Under the pieces are notes generated by a model. That model was not told the origin of the DNA, searched no databases, and was given only the letters and a program-made list of their open reading frames with translations. 36,485 nt of DNA from positions 1 through 36,485 of the forward strand of contig CAJCJD010000219.1 in the NCBI GenBank assembly GCA_903970555.1. Direction: 5' to 3'. Source of the stretch: Vulcanimicrobiota bacterium (GTDB lineage: Bacteria; Pseudomonadota; Gammaproteobacteria; Xanthomonadales; Rhodanobacteraceae). Of this stretch, positions 23,187 to 32,013 are shown one piece after another (the stretch's first letter is position 1; the number at the start of each line of letters is the position of its first letter). A program made the translations under genes and the position numbers.

Positions 23187-23627
23187 ATGAAAGCAAAAGC
23201 TCTGATTTTGATCGCGCTCTTGTTTGCCGTTGCTCCCGGCTTCGCGTTTGCCAAGGACAAGATCGCTCATTACGTATTTCAGAATGCGGTGACCGCAGCG
23301 ACCGAAAGCGGCAAGCTAGACGGTACGGTGAAGTTTTATCTGGCCGGCAACACGCCGAACGGGCAAATCACCATCGTCAATGACGACATCGAAGTCAACC
23401 GCAAGACTAACGCCTTCGGCAAGCGAGACGAGCCCACCTGCAACTGGGCCCTGCAATCCGCGCTGATCAGCCTGCAGGACGAGGCAAAGAAGGCCGGCGC
23501 CAACGCGGTGGTCGACATCGTCAGCAACTACGACACCGAATACCGTGACAGTCAGAATTATGAATGCCATATCGGCTTTCTAATGTCCGGCGTGATCATG
23601 AAGGCCAAGCTGGCCAAAGTGCAGTAA
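23187..23627 (+). CDS. Small exported protein following the pigment operon (excinuclease-like annotation)
   Basis: A 146-aa protein with a signal peptide (MKAKALILIALLFAVAPGFAFA-K) and a very good Shine-Dalgarno site, AAGGAGAT, before the ATG at 23187. The mature part has two Cys (CNWALQSAL and YECHIGF) that could form a disulfide. LQDEAKKAGANAVVDIVSNYD resembles the YbjQ/heavy-metal-binding-like fold, where gAnAVv-i is conserved. Relatives in Xanthomonadales are often labelled excinuclease ATPase subunit, which the sequence does not support: there is no P-loop. It starts 37 nt after the reductase stop and may be co-transcribed with the pigment genes. Function unknown. Confidence 0.75.
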   Translation: MKAKALILIALLFAVAPGFAFAKDKIAHYVFQNAVTAATESGKLDGTVKFYLAGNTPNGQITIVNDDIEVNRKTNAFGKRDEPTCNWALQSALISLQDEAKKAGANAVVDIVSNYDTEYRDSQNYECHIGFLMSGVIMKAKLAKVQ

Positions 23628-23643
23628 ATCCCTACCTCTGCTC

Positions 23644-23686
23644 GGGGAGAGTTGGATTGGGGCTATTACCCCCTTCCCAGCTCTCC
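23644..23686. terminator. Long hairpin after the pigment operon
   Basis: ggagagttgg and ccagctctcc pair with one mismatch, and inside them gggg and cccc pair around a short loop. It starts 17 nt after the stop of the small exported protein. There is only a weak T content after it, so termination or mRNA stabilisation are both possible. Confidence 0.5.
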
Positions 23687-23816
23687 TTGCGACACCAAGG
23701 CAGTCCTCGCGAAGCGCAACGGAAGACGCAAGCACAGGGCCTGATGCGCCGCGTCAGGGTCCGAAATGGCGCTTGCGCTACAATTTGCGGGTTGACGCCC
23801 TCCCCAGGAGTTTGTA

Positions 23817-24974
23817 ATGCGCCCGTTCCCGCTCGGTGAAGAGATCGACCTGTTGCGCGAAAGCGTGCATGCCTTCGCGGAAAAAGAGATCGCGCCGCGC
23901 GCCGACCACATCGATCGCGAGAACCTCTTCCCGCACGACTTGTGGCGCAAGATGGGCGACATGGGCCTGCTCGGCATCACCATTCCCGAGGAATACGGTG
24001 GCACCGGCATGGGCTTTCTTGCGCACATGGTGGCGATGGAAGAAATTTCGCGCGCATCCGGTTCGGTGGGGCTGTCCTACGGCGCGCACTCCAACTTGTG
24101 CGTGCAGAACATTTTCCACAACGGTAACGCCGCGCAGCGTCGTAAATACATTCCCAAGTTGTGCAGCGGCGAGCACGTGGGCGCGCTGGCGATGAGCGAG
24201 CCGGGAGCTGGTTCCGATGTGGTCGGCTCGATGACCTGCAAGGCCGAACTGCGTGGCGATGTGTGGGTTGCCAATGGCACGAAGATGTGGATCACCAACG
24301 GTCCCGATGCGGATGTGTTGCTGGTCTACATGCGTACCGCTCCACGCGTGGCCGGCAGCCGTTGCATGACCGCCTTCATCATCGAAAAAGGCATGAAGGG
24401 TTTCAGCACCGCGCAGAAGTTGGACAAACTCGGCATGCGCGGCTCCAACACCTGCGAACTGGTGTTCGAGGATTGTGAAATTCCGGCAGAAAACATCGTC
24501 GGCGAAGTGAACGAGGGCGTGCGCGTGCTAATGAGCGGCCTCGATACGGAACGTCTGGTGCTTTCCGGTGGCCCGATTGGCTTGATGCAGGCCGCACTGG
24601 ATATCTCCCTGCCCTACGTTCGCGAACGCAAACAGTTCAACGCACCGATCGGCACCTTCGGTGTGATGCAGGCAAAGATCGCTGATATGTATACCAAGCT
24701 GCAAAGTTCACGCGGCTTTGCCTACATGGTGGCGAAGAACTTCGATGCGGGCGTGAAGTCGCGCATCGATCCGGCCGCGTGCTTGCTCAACGCTTCGCAG
24801 AACGCCGTACAGGTAGCACTGGAAGCGATCCAGACGCTGGGCGGCAATGGCTATATCAACGAGTTCCCCGCAGGACGTTTACTGCGCGACGCCAAGCTTT
24901 ACGAAATCGGCGCCGGCACCAACGAAATCCGCCGCATGCTGATTGGTCGTGAGTTGTTCCACGGCAAGGCCTGA
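23817..24974 (+). CDS. Isovaleryl-CoA dehydrogenase
   Basis: FAD-dependent acyl-CoA dehydrogenase, 385 aa, oxidising isovaleryl-CoA to 3-methylcrotonyl-CoA in leucine breakdown, with electrons passing to ETF. The family block is [16 protein letters not shown] with WITNG for FAD/substrate. The IVD-specific feature is the catalytic base position: Glu245 in [12 protein letters not shown], whereas the usual acyl-CoA dehydrogenase Glu near the C-terminus is replaced ([12 protein letters not shown]). [13 protein letters not shown] also fits IVD (liuA/ivd). AGGAG lies before the ATG. A possible -10 (TACAAT, 23779-23784) lies 33 nt upstream, but no clear -35. A shared terminator follows. Confidence 0.93.
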   Translation: MRPFPLGEEIDLLRESVHAFAEKEIAPRADHIDRENLFPHDLWRKMGDMGLLGITIPEEYGGTGMGFLAHMVAMEEISRASGSVGLSYGAHSNLCVQNIFHNGNAAQRRKYIPKLCSGEHVGALAMSEPGAGSDVVGSMTCKAELRGDVWVANGTKMWITNGPDADVLLVYMRTAPRVAGSRCMTAFIIEKGMKGFSTAQKLDKLGMRGSNTCELVFEDCEIPAENIVGEVNEGVRVLMSGLDTERLVLSGGPIGLMQAALDISLPYVRERKQFNAPIGTFGVMQAKIADMYTKLQSSRGFAYMVAKNFDAGVKSRIDPAACLLNASQNAVQVALEAIQTLGGNGYINEFPAGRLLRDAKLYEIGAGTNEIRRMLIGRELFHGKA

Positions 24975-24997
24975 TGCAAAGCGGCGCATGACGATAC

Positions 24998-25026
24998 GAA
25001 AAGGCCCGCTCAAAGCGGGCCTTTTC
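24998..25026. terminator. Bidirectional terminator between convergent genes
   Basis: gaaaaggcccgct and agcgggccttttc form a perfect 13-bp stem with a 3-nt loop. The A-run on one side and T-run on the other let it work in both directions, ending the isovaleryl-CoA dehydrogenase gene (+) and the autotransporter gene (-). Confidence 0.92.
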
Positions 25027-25044
25027 ATTCAAACAGAATCTACA

Positions 25045-27999
25045 TTAGAAATGCAGGCTGTAATTAACGGTGCCCATCGTTGCGTGCTCGTGCTGCGCAT
25101 CGTATTCATCGACGCCAAACGAAAGATTCGACCGTGCTGAGAATCGCCAATCCAGCGATAACCCTGCGACGCTGCCGTAACGCGATAAGCCAATGCCTTC
25201 GATCGGCGTGAACTGCTGCAAGGCGGTGAAGCTGGCGTTGGGTGACACTCCGTGCATCGCGAACGCATCCTGCCACAGCAAACGCGCCTGCAAACTAAGG
25301 CTGGTTCCATTGGCCATGTTCCACTGCCGCGAACCACGCATGCCCAGGCCGCCCTGCCAGCGCTGGATCGTCTGCGTGCCGGACATTAATCCGAAACCGT
25401 CGCCGCCTTGTTCGTCGAAACCATCGCGCTCGACGTTGGCATACTCCAGATCGGCATACGGTGTGAGTTTCCAGTTGCCGAGATTGAAGCGATAACCGCT
25501 TTCGCTATAAACCACGTCGTAACGGCCATTGCTGAAACTCGACACACCTGCCGTCTGACCGCCGAGTATCAGTTCACGACGCGTGTCCTGCCAATCGCTA
25601 CCCACGCCGAAGCGGCCCATGGCGTACCAGTTTCCCTGCACAAAACCGCCGTAGATCATGCCTTCCAACGCACGGCTGAAGCCCTGGTCTGCGCTCTGTT
25701 CGAGATTGCCCAGGCCCTGGCTCTGGCTGATCGCATAACCCACGAGGCCGCCGTTACCGAAACCGCGATCGCCGCCGATCATGCTGCCGTTGAGCTGGAA
25801 CCCCAGGCCGTCGTAGCCGCTGCGTGAGAAGTTGCCCTGATAGCCGAGGTTCTGCGTCCAGCTGTGAAATTTGTTGAAATCGAACTGCTGTGGCGCATCG
25901 AGCAGTGCGTCAAAGCGATCGGACAACGCGCGCGTATCGGCATCGATGGCTTCGAACGTCATGGCCGCGCTGGCCGCATACATTTGGCCTGAAAGGCTGT
26001 TCAACGACTGTTGCATGGCGGCGACGTTAGGTGTCTGCTGAATGCTTGCCGCGCCGCTGATAAAGCTGCTTGGTAGCGCTTGCGCTGCCGTACCGCTTTC
26101 TATCGCGTTGCTGACAGTATTGAAAGCGCCTTGCACACGTTGCGCGGCCGCATAAGTCGCCGCCGAATACGGCAACCCCTGAATCTGCGTGACATTGACA
26201 TTGGTGACGTTGAGATATGCATCGTCAGGACCATAACTGAGCGACGCACTCAACACCACGCTCGAGGGCCATGTGAAGGTCGAGAACGTTCCCGTCAGTC
26301 CACCCGTCGCAGTCAATACCTCGGTATGCGAATTGATGGTGTAACCACTATCGGCACCGTATACATACAGGCCCGCGTTGGTGGTAAGCGTCGCACTACC
26401 GGTAACCTGCAAAGAGGAACCCAGCGGCACCGCCAATCGGCCGCCTACCTGAGAATAGTTGCCCGTCATGGTGAGATTGGTGCTACCTACCACCAAAGTG
26501 CCCAGGTTGTTCGTTACCGTGCCATTGATCAGCGGCGCTGAAGATGAGGTCGAGTTTCCGGTTATTGCCAGCGTACCTCCGGAAGCAATATTGATGTTCG
26601 ACGTCAGCGAGTTAGCATTCAACGTACCACCGTTGACGGCCGTATTGCTCGAAGCTATTGAACCCACATTCAATACACCACCGTTGACCGCAGTGGTGCT
26701 TGATCCGAGCGAAACCGCATTCAACGTGCCACCGTTGACGGTGGTATTGCCCGTATAGGTGGACGGCTGGCTAAGCGTCAGTGTGCCAGGACCATTCATG
26801 ATCAATCCGCCCGTGCCGGAGATCGGATTGTTCCAACTGGATGCACCCGTAAATCCAACCGTGACATTGCCCCAATTGAATTGCTCTGGACCGTTCACCG
26901 CAGCACCAACATTCAGTACGCCGTAACCGAACGTCGGGTTCGGCTGCGCGCCGCCCATAGGAGTGGCCGTACCCAGCAGTGTCTGCTGCACCAGGTAGTT
27001 GGAGAAATACGGATACGCTTGCCATACTAGCGCCGCCGCGCCAGACACTTGCGGCGCAGCGAACGAAGTGCCTTCCACGATGTAATACGTCGGATTGGTG
27101 GTGCTGGCTAGCGTGTCTTTATCCAGCACGATCACATCGCCTGGCGCCGCCAAACAGTAGTTCATCGCTATGCCGCACTTGTTCGAATAGCTATCGAGCT
27201 GTGTCGGGCTATTACTGTTGAGTGCTACTGCAACCAGCCAACCCTCTTGAAGAGCCGAATCCTTCGCAACTGTCGGCAACGATGCAATAGTGCTCGGGTT
27301 AGCCGAGGAGTCGTTACCAGCGGCGAATACAACCAATCCGCCATGCTGTTCGACGAACGGCGCATAGGCCGCGTCGAAAGCTGCCGTGGTGGCTGCATCG
27401 GTGCTACTCCATGAGATACCTCCCCACGAGTTGTTCATGATCTGCACGTTGGAAGCGATCAGGTTCTGATTCACCTGCCCCAGCGGCACAGCGTCGGCCC
27501 CCGTTACCTGAGTCGGTGCTGTAGAACCGTTATCGTCGGGCGCGTTGTCAGCAATGATGCGTGCCGAGACCAGGCCGGCACCCGGCGCAATGCCGCCCGC
27601 AAATTGAGCAAAGGGTACGCCCGCGGCAATCTCCGACACCCACGTACCGTGTCCGACCACATCGTCGATGCTGGTGTTGTTTTGTGTCGGGTCGACGTAG
27701 ATCTGTTCCTGATACACACGCCCGGCCACAGTTGGATTGCTCGCCATGATGCCGCTGTCGACGACGCCGATCGTGATGCCTGCGCCGGTATAGCCCTGCT
27801 TTTGGGCAGCATAGGTATTGGTGAGCGCCAGCTGCGCATTGATAGGCGGATTTGGAACGTTCGCATTGCTGGGTGTCGGTGTGGGTGCTGGCGCGGGTGA
27901 TTTGGTGCTGCCACCACCTCCACAAGCACTCAATCCGAGCGCCAGGCCTATCAGGGCGGCCATTTCCCGGCGACGCCAAACCCGCATTCCTGCTGCCAT
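25045..27999 (-). CDS. Subtilisin-like (S8) autotransporter serine protease, lipoprotein type
   Basis: A 984-aa type Va autotransporter. The start at 27999 has GGGGAG 8 nt upstream. The N-terminus has a twin-basic segment and a lipobox LGLSAC (Cys26), then a GGGG and Pro-rich linker, as in NalP-type lipoprotein autotransporters. The subtilase domain (about 55-370) has its triad: Asp81 in GVVDSGI, His117 in VVGHGTWV and Ser312 in VEGTSFAAPQVSG. Residues ~390-520 form a beta-helix with passenger-associated repeats (NGGTLN, VNGGVLN) encoded by 51-nt tandem repeats. The last ~275 residues form the beta-barrel, ending in Phe (VNYSLHF). It probably cleaves itself or other surface proteins after export. 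Single gene, divergent from the thiolase. Confidence 0.92.
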   Translation of the reverse strand: MAAGMRVWRRREMAALIGLALGLSACGGGGSTKSPAPAPTPTPSNANVPNPPINAQLALTNTYAAQKQGYTGAGITIGVVDSGIMASNPTVAGRVYQEQIYVDPTQNNTSIDDVVGHGTWVSEIAAGVPFAQFAGGIAPGAGLVSARIIADNAPDDNGSTAPTQVTGADAVPLGQVNQNLIASNVQIMNNSWGGISWSSTDAATTAAFDAAYAPFVEQHGGLVVFAAGNDSSANPSTIASLPTVAKDSALQEGWLVAVALNSNSPTQLDSYSNKCGIAMNYCLAAPGDVIVLDKDTLASTTNPTYYIVEGTSFAAPQVSGAAALVWQAYPYFSNYLVQQTLLGTATPMGGAQPNPTFGYGVLNVGAAVNGPEQFNWGNVTVGFTGASSWNNPISGTGGLIMNGPGTLTLSQPSTYTGNTTVNGGTLNAVSLGSSTTAVNGGVLNVGSIASSNTAVNGGTLNANSLTSNINIASGGTLAITGNSTSSSAPLINGTVTNNLGTLVVGSTNLTMTGNYSQVGGRLAVPLGSSLQVTGSATLTTNAGLYVYGADSGYTINSHTEVLTATGGLTGTFSTFTWPSSVVLSASLSYGPDDAYLNVTNVNVTQIQGLPYSAATYAAAQRVQGAFNTVSNAIESGTAAQALPSSFISGAASIQQTPNVAAMQQSLNSLSGQMYAASAAMTFEAIDADTRALSDRFDALLDAPQQFDFNKFHSWTQNLGYQGNFSRSGYDGLGFQLNGSMIGGDRGFGNGGLVGYAISQSQGLGNLEQSADQGFSRALEGMIYGGFVQGNWYAMGRFGVGSDWQDTRRELILGGQTAGVSSFSNGRYDVVYSESGYRFNLGNWKLTPYADLEYANVERDGFDEQGGDGFGLMSGTQTIQRWQGGLGMRGSRQWNMANGTSLSLQARLLWQDAFAMHGVSPNASFTALQQFTPIEGIGLSRYGSVAGLSLDWRFSARSNLSFGVDEYDAQHEHATMGTVNYSLHF
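26618..26755 (-). repeat. 51-nt tandem repeats encoding passenger repeats of the autotransporter
   Basis: Two complete units (26618-26668, 26669-26719) and a partial third from 26720, each beginning ttcaa-g/t-a/g-c followed by caccaccgttgac-like sequence. A 17-residue unit containing VNGGTLN is encoded. Such in-frame tandem repeats can expand or contract between strains and alter passenger length. Confidence 0.75.
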
Positions 28000-28145
28000 G
28001 ACCGCTCTCCCCGTTTAGCTACGTTGGCCCCCAACCTCATTCGGGCTGCCCTTACATGCGTGGCAGCGCCCAGCTATAGCTTTTCGGCAGAGTTTGTCAC
28101 AACGCGAGTACGCCGGAGTACGTGATTTCTCACGAAAAATTACGT

Positions 28146-28175
28146 TTGCTGCTTTGCATCGCGGGCTGCGATAAT
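28146..28175 (+). promoter_or_regulatory. Candidate sigma-70 promoter of the thiolase gene
   Basis: TTGCTG (28146-28151) and GATAAT (28170-28175) are spaced by 18 nt, putting transcription start about 48 nt before the thiolase ATG. It lies in the 230-nt divergent gap (28000-28229), which must also hold the autotransporter promoter. No clear boxes were found on the other strand. Confidence 0.4.
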
Positions 28176-28229
28176 CCGTAAGTTATTTCCCCTGGCGCGA
28201 TGCGCCTTAAAGCTCCTTCGGAGACCCCC

Positions 28230-29414
28230 ATGTCGGACGTCAGCGTTGTCATTGCAGGTGCCAAGCGCACTGCCATCGGCTCTTTCCTCGGCCAGTTCAC
28301 CGGCGTGCCCACCCCCAAGCTCGGCGCTACCGCCATTCGCGCCGCCCTCGAACAGGCCGGCATCGCCGCCGGGGATGTCAATGAGGTAATCATAGGCTGC
28401 GTGCTGCCTGCCAACCTCGGCCAGGCACCCGCGCGCCAGGCTGCACTGCACGCAGGCCTGCCTGTCGCAACGGGCTGCACCACGGTCAACAAGGTCTGCG
28501 GCTCGGGCATGAAGGCCATCATGTTTGGCCATGACCTAATCAAGGCTGGCTCTGCCGCCGTGGTCGTCGCCGGCGGTATGGAATCGATGACCAATGCGCC
28601 GCACATGGTCAATGCGCGCACCGGCATTCGCTATGGCGATGGCCAACTGGTCGATCACATGGCGTGGGACGGCCTGACCAATCCGTACGATGGCAAGGCC
28701 ATGGGCGTATTTGGCGAACTGTGTGCTGATAAGTACCACTTCAGCCGCGAAGAGCAGGATGCGTTCGCGATCGAGTCGGTCAAGCGCGCGCAAGCTGCGC
28801 AAGCATCGGGTGCTTTCGCTGGCGAGATCGTGCCGGTCACCGTGTCCGGCCGCAAAGGTGACGTGCAGGTCGATACCGACGAGCAGCCGGGTCGTTCGGA
28901 CGTCGCCAAAATCCCTTCGCTCAAGCCTGCTTTCCGCAAGGAAAACGGCACGATCACCGCCGCCAGTTCGTCAAGCATTTCCGATGGCGCGGCAGCGGTC
29001 GTGCTCTTGTCAGCCGATGACGCCAAGGCACGTGGGATCAAGCCGCTGGCACGTATCGTTGCTCACTCTACGCATTCGCAGGAACCGGAATGGTTCACCA
29101 CCGCTCCCGTGTCAGCCATCAGCAAGGTGCTCGACAAGGCTGGCTGGAAGGTGAGCGACGTCGACCTGTTCGAGGTCAACGAGGCCTTTGCCGTGGTAGC
29201 CATGGCACCTATGCGCGAACTCGGTATTCCGCACGAAAAGCTCAACGTCAATGGTGGCGCCTGCGCACTCGGCCACCCCATCGGCGCCAGCGGCACCCGT
29301 TTGGTCGTAACTTTGCTCAATGCTTTGAAAACCCGCAATTTACGGCGCGGTGTGGCAACATTGTGCATCGGCGGGGGTGAAGCCACGGCTATCGCCGTAG
29401 AACTCTTGGACTAA
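28230..29414 (+). CDS. Acetyl-CoA C-acetyltransferase (thiolase)
   Basis: Biosynthetic/degradative thiolase of 394 aa (AtoB/PhaA type). It catalyses acetoacetyl-CoA cleavage to two acetyl-CoA or the reverse. Catalytic residues: Cys90 in NKVCGSGMKA, His349 in CALGHPIGASG and Cys379 in LCIGGGEATA, plus VNEAFA. The start at 28230 has GGAG upstream; the earlier ATG at 28200 does not. In context it would finish leucine degradation (acetoacetate branch). A promoter candidate lies at 28146-28175. Confidence 0.93.
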   Translation: MSDVSVVIAGAKRTAIGSFLGQFTGVPTPKLGATAIRAALEQAGIAAGDVNEVIIGCVLPANLGQAPARQAALHAGLPVATGCTTVNKVCGSGMKAIMFGHDLIKAGSAAVVVAGGMESMTNAPHMVNARTGIRYGDGQLVDHMAWDGLTNPYDGKAMGVFGELCADKYHFSREEQDAFAIESVKRAQAAQASGAFAGEIVPVTVSGRKGDVQVDTDEQPGRSDVAKIPSLKPAFRKENGTITAASSSSISDGAAAVVLLSADDAKARGIKPLARIVAHSTHSQEPEWFTTAPVSAISKVLDKAGWKVSDVDLFEVNEAFAVVAMAPMRELGIPHEKLNVNGGACALGHPIGASGTRLVVTLLNALKTRNLRRGVATLCIGGGEATAIAVELLD

Positions 29415-29499
29415 GCTGCACTGCAATAACCGGCCCGGGTCATGAAATCCTGGCTGGTGGTTTAATGCGGCATAAAGTTGTTCGTTGAAACAGGTAGCG

Positions 29500-29529
29500 T
29501 TGTTAACACGAAAGCGCTATTAATAATCT
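29500..29529 (+). promoter_or_regulatory. Candidate promoter of the Ala-rich lipoprotein gene
   Basis: TTGTTA (29500-29505) and TAATCT (29524-29529) have an 18-nt spacer in an AT-rich stretch, unlike the surrounding GC-rich sequence, about 35 nt before the lipoprotein ATG. This is a sequence match only. Confidence 0.35.
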
Positions 29530-29563
29530 GCCAATTGGCATTCCACGGCTAAGGAGATCCATT

Positions 29564-29926
29564 ATGAAGTTCACGCGTACCCTTCTCGCCTCCGCGCTTG
29601 TCGCGCTGCTGGCGGCTTGCAGCAATGGCGCGCAGGATGCCGCGCAGGACGCACAGAAGTCGGCTGACCAGGCCCAGCAGGCAGCTACTCAGGCTGCTGA
29701 CCAGGCTCAGAAGGCCGCTGCCGCTTCCACGGCCGCTACCCCGGCTGCTGCTCCGGCTTCGACCGCTGCTGCTCCGGCCGCTGCTCCGGCTTCCACCGCT
29801 GCCGCTCCGGCTGCTGCCGATGCGATGAAGAGTGCAGCTGCCAGCGCTTCCAGTGCTGCCAGCAGCGCGGCGAGTGCTGCCAAGTCGGCTGCTACTGCCG
29901 CCAAGGACGCCACGAAGGGCAACTAA
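29564..29926 (+). CDS. Alanine-rich lipoprotein
   Basis: A 120-aa lipoprotein. Signal [19 protein letters not shown] with lipobox LLAAC (Cys19). AAGGAGAT lies before the ATG. The mature protein is almost only Ala with Gln/Asp/Lys/Ser: helix-prone heptad-like [20 protein letters not shown], a Pro-Ala linker ([10 protein letters not shown] repeated) and a second Ala-Ser-Lys helix. This resembles Lpp/alanine-zipper envelope lipoproteins, perhaps spacing the outer membrane from peptidoglycan. The terminal residues ATKGN do not match Lpp's terminal Lys. Own promoter and terminator. Function not assignable. Confidence 0.8.
   Translation: MKFTRTLLASALVALLAACSNGAQDAAQDAQKSADQAQQAATQAADQAQKAAAASTAATPAAAPASTAAAPAAAPASTAAAPAAADAMKSAAASASSAASSAASAAKSAATAAKDATKGN
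29741..29818 (+). repeat. 33-nt tandem repeat in the Ala-rich lipoprotein gene
   Basis: Two full units (29741-29773, 29774-29806) and a partial third encode the 11-residue motif [11 protein letters not shown]. They differ at four positions, mostly synonymous. The linker length may vary between strains. Confidence 0.75.
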
Positions 29927-29950
29927 TCCTTCGTTTCAGGCTTTCCATGA

Positions 29951-29981
29951 AACCGGCCGCCTTTGGGCGGCCGGTTTTTTT
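29951..29981 (+). terminator. Rho-independent terminator
   Basis: aaccggccgcc and ggcggccggtt form a perfect 11-bp stem with a TTTG loop and a T-run to 29981, 24 nt after the Ala-rich lipoprotein stop. Confidence 0.93.
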
Positions 29982-30071
29982 GTGCCCGCCGCTCGTCCGG
30001 GCACCGTTGTACAGATGAACCACGCACCCCGTTATCATCCACGTTTGCCCAGACGGTCGCAGTACAAAACC

Positions 30072-31679
30072 ATGAGCGTCCTTACTTCGCAGATCGATCC
30101 CCGCTCCCCCGAATTCCAGGCCAGCAGCACCCAGTTGCGCTCCCTTGTGGACGACCTGCATCGCGAGATGACGCGCAGTGCCGAAGGTGGCGGCGCCAAG
30201 GCCCGCGAAAAACACACAGCCCGCGGCAAACTGTTGCCACGCGAGCGCATCCGCGCCCTGCTCGATCCAGGCTCGCCCTTCCTTGAACTCTCGCCGTTGG
30301 CTGCTCATGGCATGTACGACGATGCAGCACCTGCCGCCGGCATCATCACCGGCATTGGTCATGTGTGCGGTATCGAGGTGGTGATCGTGGCCAACGATGC
30401 CACGGTGAAAGGCGGCACGTACTTTCCGATGACGGTAAAAAAGCACCTGCGTGCGCAGGAAGTGGCGCTAGAAAACCGTTTGCCGTGCATCTATCTGGTC
30501 GACTCGGGCGGTGCGTTTTTGCCCATGCAGGACGAAGTTTTCCCGGACAAGGAACACTTCGGCCGCATTTTCTACAACCAGGCGCGCATGTCCGGACTTG
30601 GCATTCCGCAGATCGCTGTAGTGATGGGCTCCTGCACAGCTGGCGGTGCCTACGTACCCGCGATGAGCGACGAAACTATCATCGTGCGCGAACAAGGCAC
30701 GATATTTCTCGGTGGACCACCGCTAGTGAAGGCGGCCACGGGCGAAGTGGTGGATGCCGAAGCGCTAGGCGGTGCGGATGTGCATACGTCCATATCGGGC
30801 GTCGCCGACCATTATGCGGAGAACGATGCCCATGCGCTGTCGATCGCCCGCGACATCGTCGCCAGTCTCAACCGCAACAAGCCCATGCCGCTTGCGCTGC
30901 GCGCACCGACCGAACCGCGTTACGCCGCAGAAGAACTTTACGGCGTGATCCCGCAGGACACGCGTCGCCCGTTCGATATTCGCGAAGTCATCGCACGCAT
31001 CGTCGATGGCTCCGAACTTCACGAGTTCAAGGCACGCTACGGCAAGACACTGGTTTGCGGTTTCGCGCATATCCACGGCTACCCTGTCGGCATCATCGCC
31101 AACAACGGTATCCTGTTCTCCGAATCCGCGCTCAAGGGCGCGCATTTCATTGAGTTGTGCAACCAGCGCAACGTACCGCTGGTGTTCCTGCAGAACATCA
31201 CAGGTTTCATGGTCGGCAAGAAATACGAGAACGCGGGCATCGCGAAGGACGGTGCGAAGATGGTTACCGCGGTTGCCTGCTCGCATGTACCAAAATTCAC
31301 GGTCGTTATCGGCGGCAGTTTCGGCGCCGGCAACTACGCCATGTGCGGCCGCGCCTACGGCGCACGCTTCCTGTGGATGTGGCCCAATGCACGCATCAGC
31401 GTGATGGGCGGCGAACAGGCAGCCAGCGTGCTGGCCACTGTGAAGCGCGATGGCATCGAAGCTTCCGGCAAAAGCTGGAGTGCCGAAGAAGAAGAGGCGT
31501 TCAAGGCGCCGATCCGCGAGCAATACGAACACCAAGGCCATCCGTACTACGCCAGCGCGCGACTGTGGGACGACGGCATTATCGATCCTGCCGACACGCG
31601 CCGCGTGCTGGGCCTGGCGATTTCCGCTTCGCTCAATGCTCCGATCGAACCGCAACGCTACGGTGTGTTCCGCATGTAA
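30072..31679 (+). CDS. 3-methylcrotonyl-CoA carboxylase, carboxyltransferase (beta) subunit
   Basis: A 535-aa carboxyltransferase matching the usual MCC beta length (liuB-type). It transfers CO2 from biotin to 3-methylcrotonyl-CoA, giving 3-methylglutaconyl-CoA, the step after isovaleryl-CoA dehydrogenase. Visible blocks: [100 protein letters not shown]. The [13 protein letters not shown] block is typical of MCC beta and not of propionyl-CoA carboxylase. The start at 30072 follows a terminator; the Shine-Dalgarno is weak. The biotin-carrying alpha subunit gene is not in the window. Confidence 0.93.
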   Translation: MSVLTSQIDPRSPEFQASSTQLRSLVDDLHREMTRSAEGGGAKAREKHTARGKLLPRERIRALLDPGSPFLELSPLAAHGMYDDAAPAAGIITGIGHVCGIEVVIVANDATVKGGTYFPMTVKKHLRAQEVALENRLPCIYLVDSGGAFLPMQDEVFPDKEHFGRIFYNQARMSGLGIPQIAVVMGSCTAGGAYVPAMSDETIIVREQGTIFLGGPPLVKAATGEVVDAEALGGADVHTSISGVADHYAENDAHALSIARDIVASLNRNKPMPLALRAPTEPRYAAEELYGVIPQDTRRPFDIREVIARIVDGSELHEFKARYGKTLVCGFAHIHGYPVGIIANNGILFSESALKGAHFIELCNQRNVPLVFLQNITGFMVGKKYENAGIAKDGAKMVTAVACSHVPKFTVVIGGSFGAGNYAMCGRAYGARFLWMWPNARISVMGGEQAASVLATVKRDGIEASGKSWSAEEEEAFKAPIREQYEHQGHPYYASARLWDDGIIDPADTRRVLGLAISASLNAPIEPQRYGVFRM

Positions 31680-32013
31680 TCGTGCGGAACACGAATGATT
31701 GATCGCGATCTCAATCCGCAACACGTAAGCCATCAGCAAGTTTTCGTGTCGCGCATCACAGCTTCGACATAACCTTCACGTTCACCTAAACGTGACGAAG
31801 GCGCACGCCACTTAAACGCACTTCGCATTGCCACGCTACAGAAAGACTCATGTCATCGATCGACGCTTTGATCGGCGCTTCGGTTGCGATGCGTGCGCGC
31901 ATCTCATCAGGGGACGACCGGATCATCCGGACAACCGAAGTCGCTCAGGGAGGGCGGCAGCCAGTTATCGCAGGGAGAAGCGTGACCCTAATCGATTGAC
32001 AAAGGATCAAGTC
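31680..32013. other. Intergenic region upstream of phospholipase D-like gene
   Basis: A 334-nt gap. It contains a perfect inverted repeat at 31776-31795 and AAAGGAT before the phospholipase start. The frame of the following gene is open back to 31828, but that stretch is Arg-rich, unlike a signal or domain, and lacks a ribosome binding site. No gene or RNA was recognised. Confidence 0.6.
31776..31795. promoter_or_regulatory. Inverted repeat, candidate operator
   Basis: TCACGTT-N6-AACGTGA is a perfect 7+7 palindrome, flanked by cct and cgaagg that continue the symmetry with a short offset. No T-tract follows, so a protein-binding site is more likely than a terminator. Its target and regulator are unknown. 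Confidence 0.45.

Noticed and set aside
23187..23627. Excinuclease (UvrA-like) identity for the small exported protein
   Set aside because: There is no Walker motif or zinc finger, and a signal peptide is present; the name is a known mis-annotation type.
29707..29922. Minus-strand 71-codon Ala-rich frame
   Set aside because: Mirror image of the Ala-rich lipoprotein repeats; GCN and its complement keep several frames open.
31828..32013. Extension of the PLD gene upstream to 31828
   Set aside because: It would place an Arg-rich segment before a clear signal peptide; the ATG at 32014 has its own AAAGGAT site.
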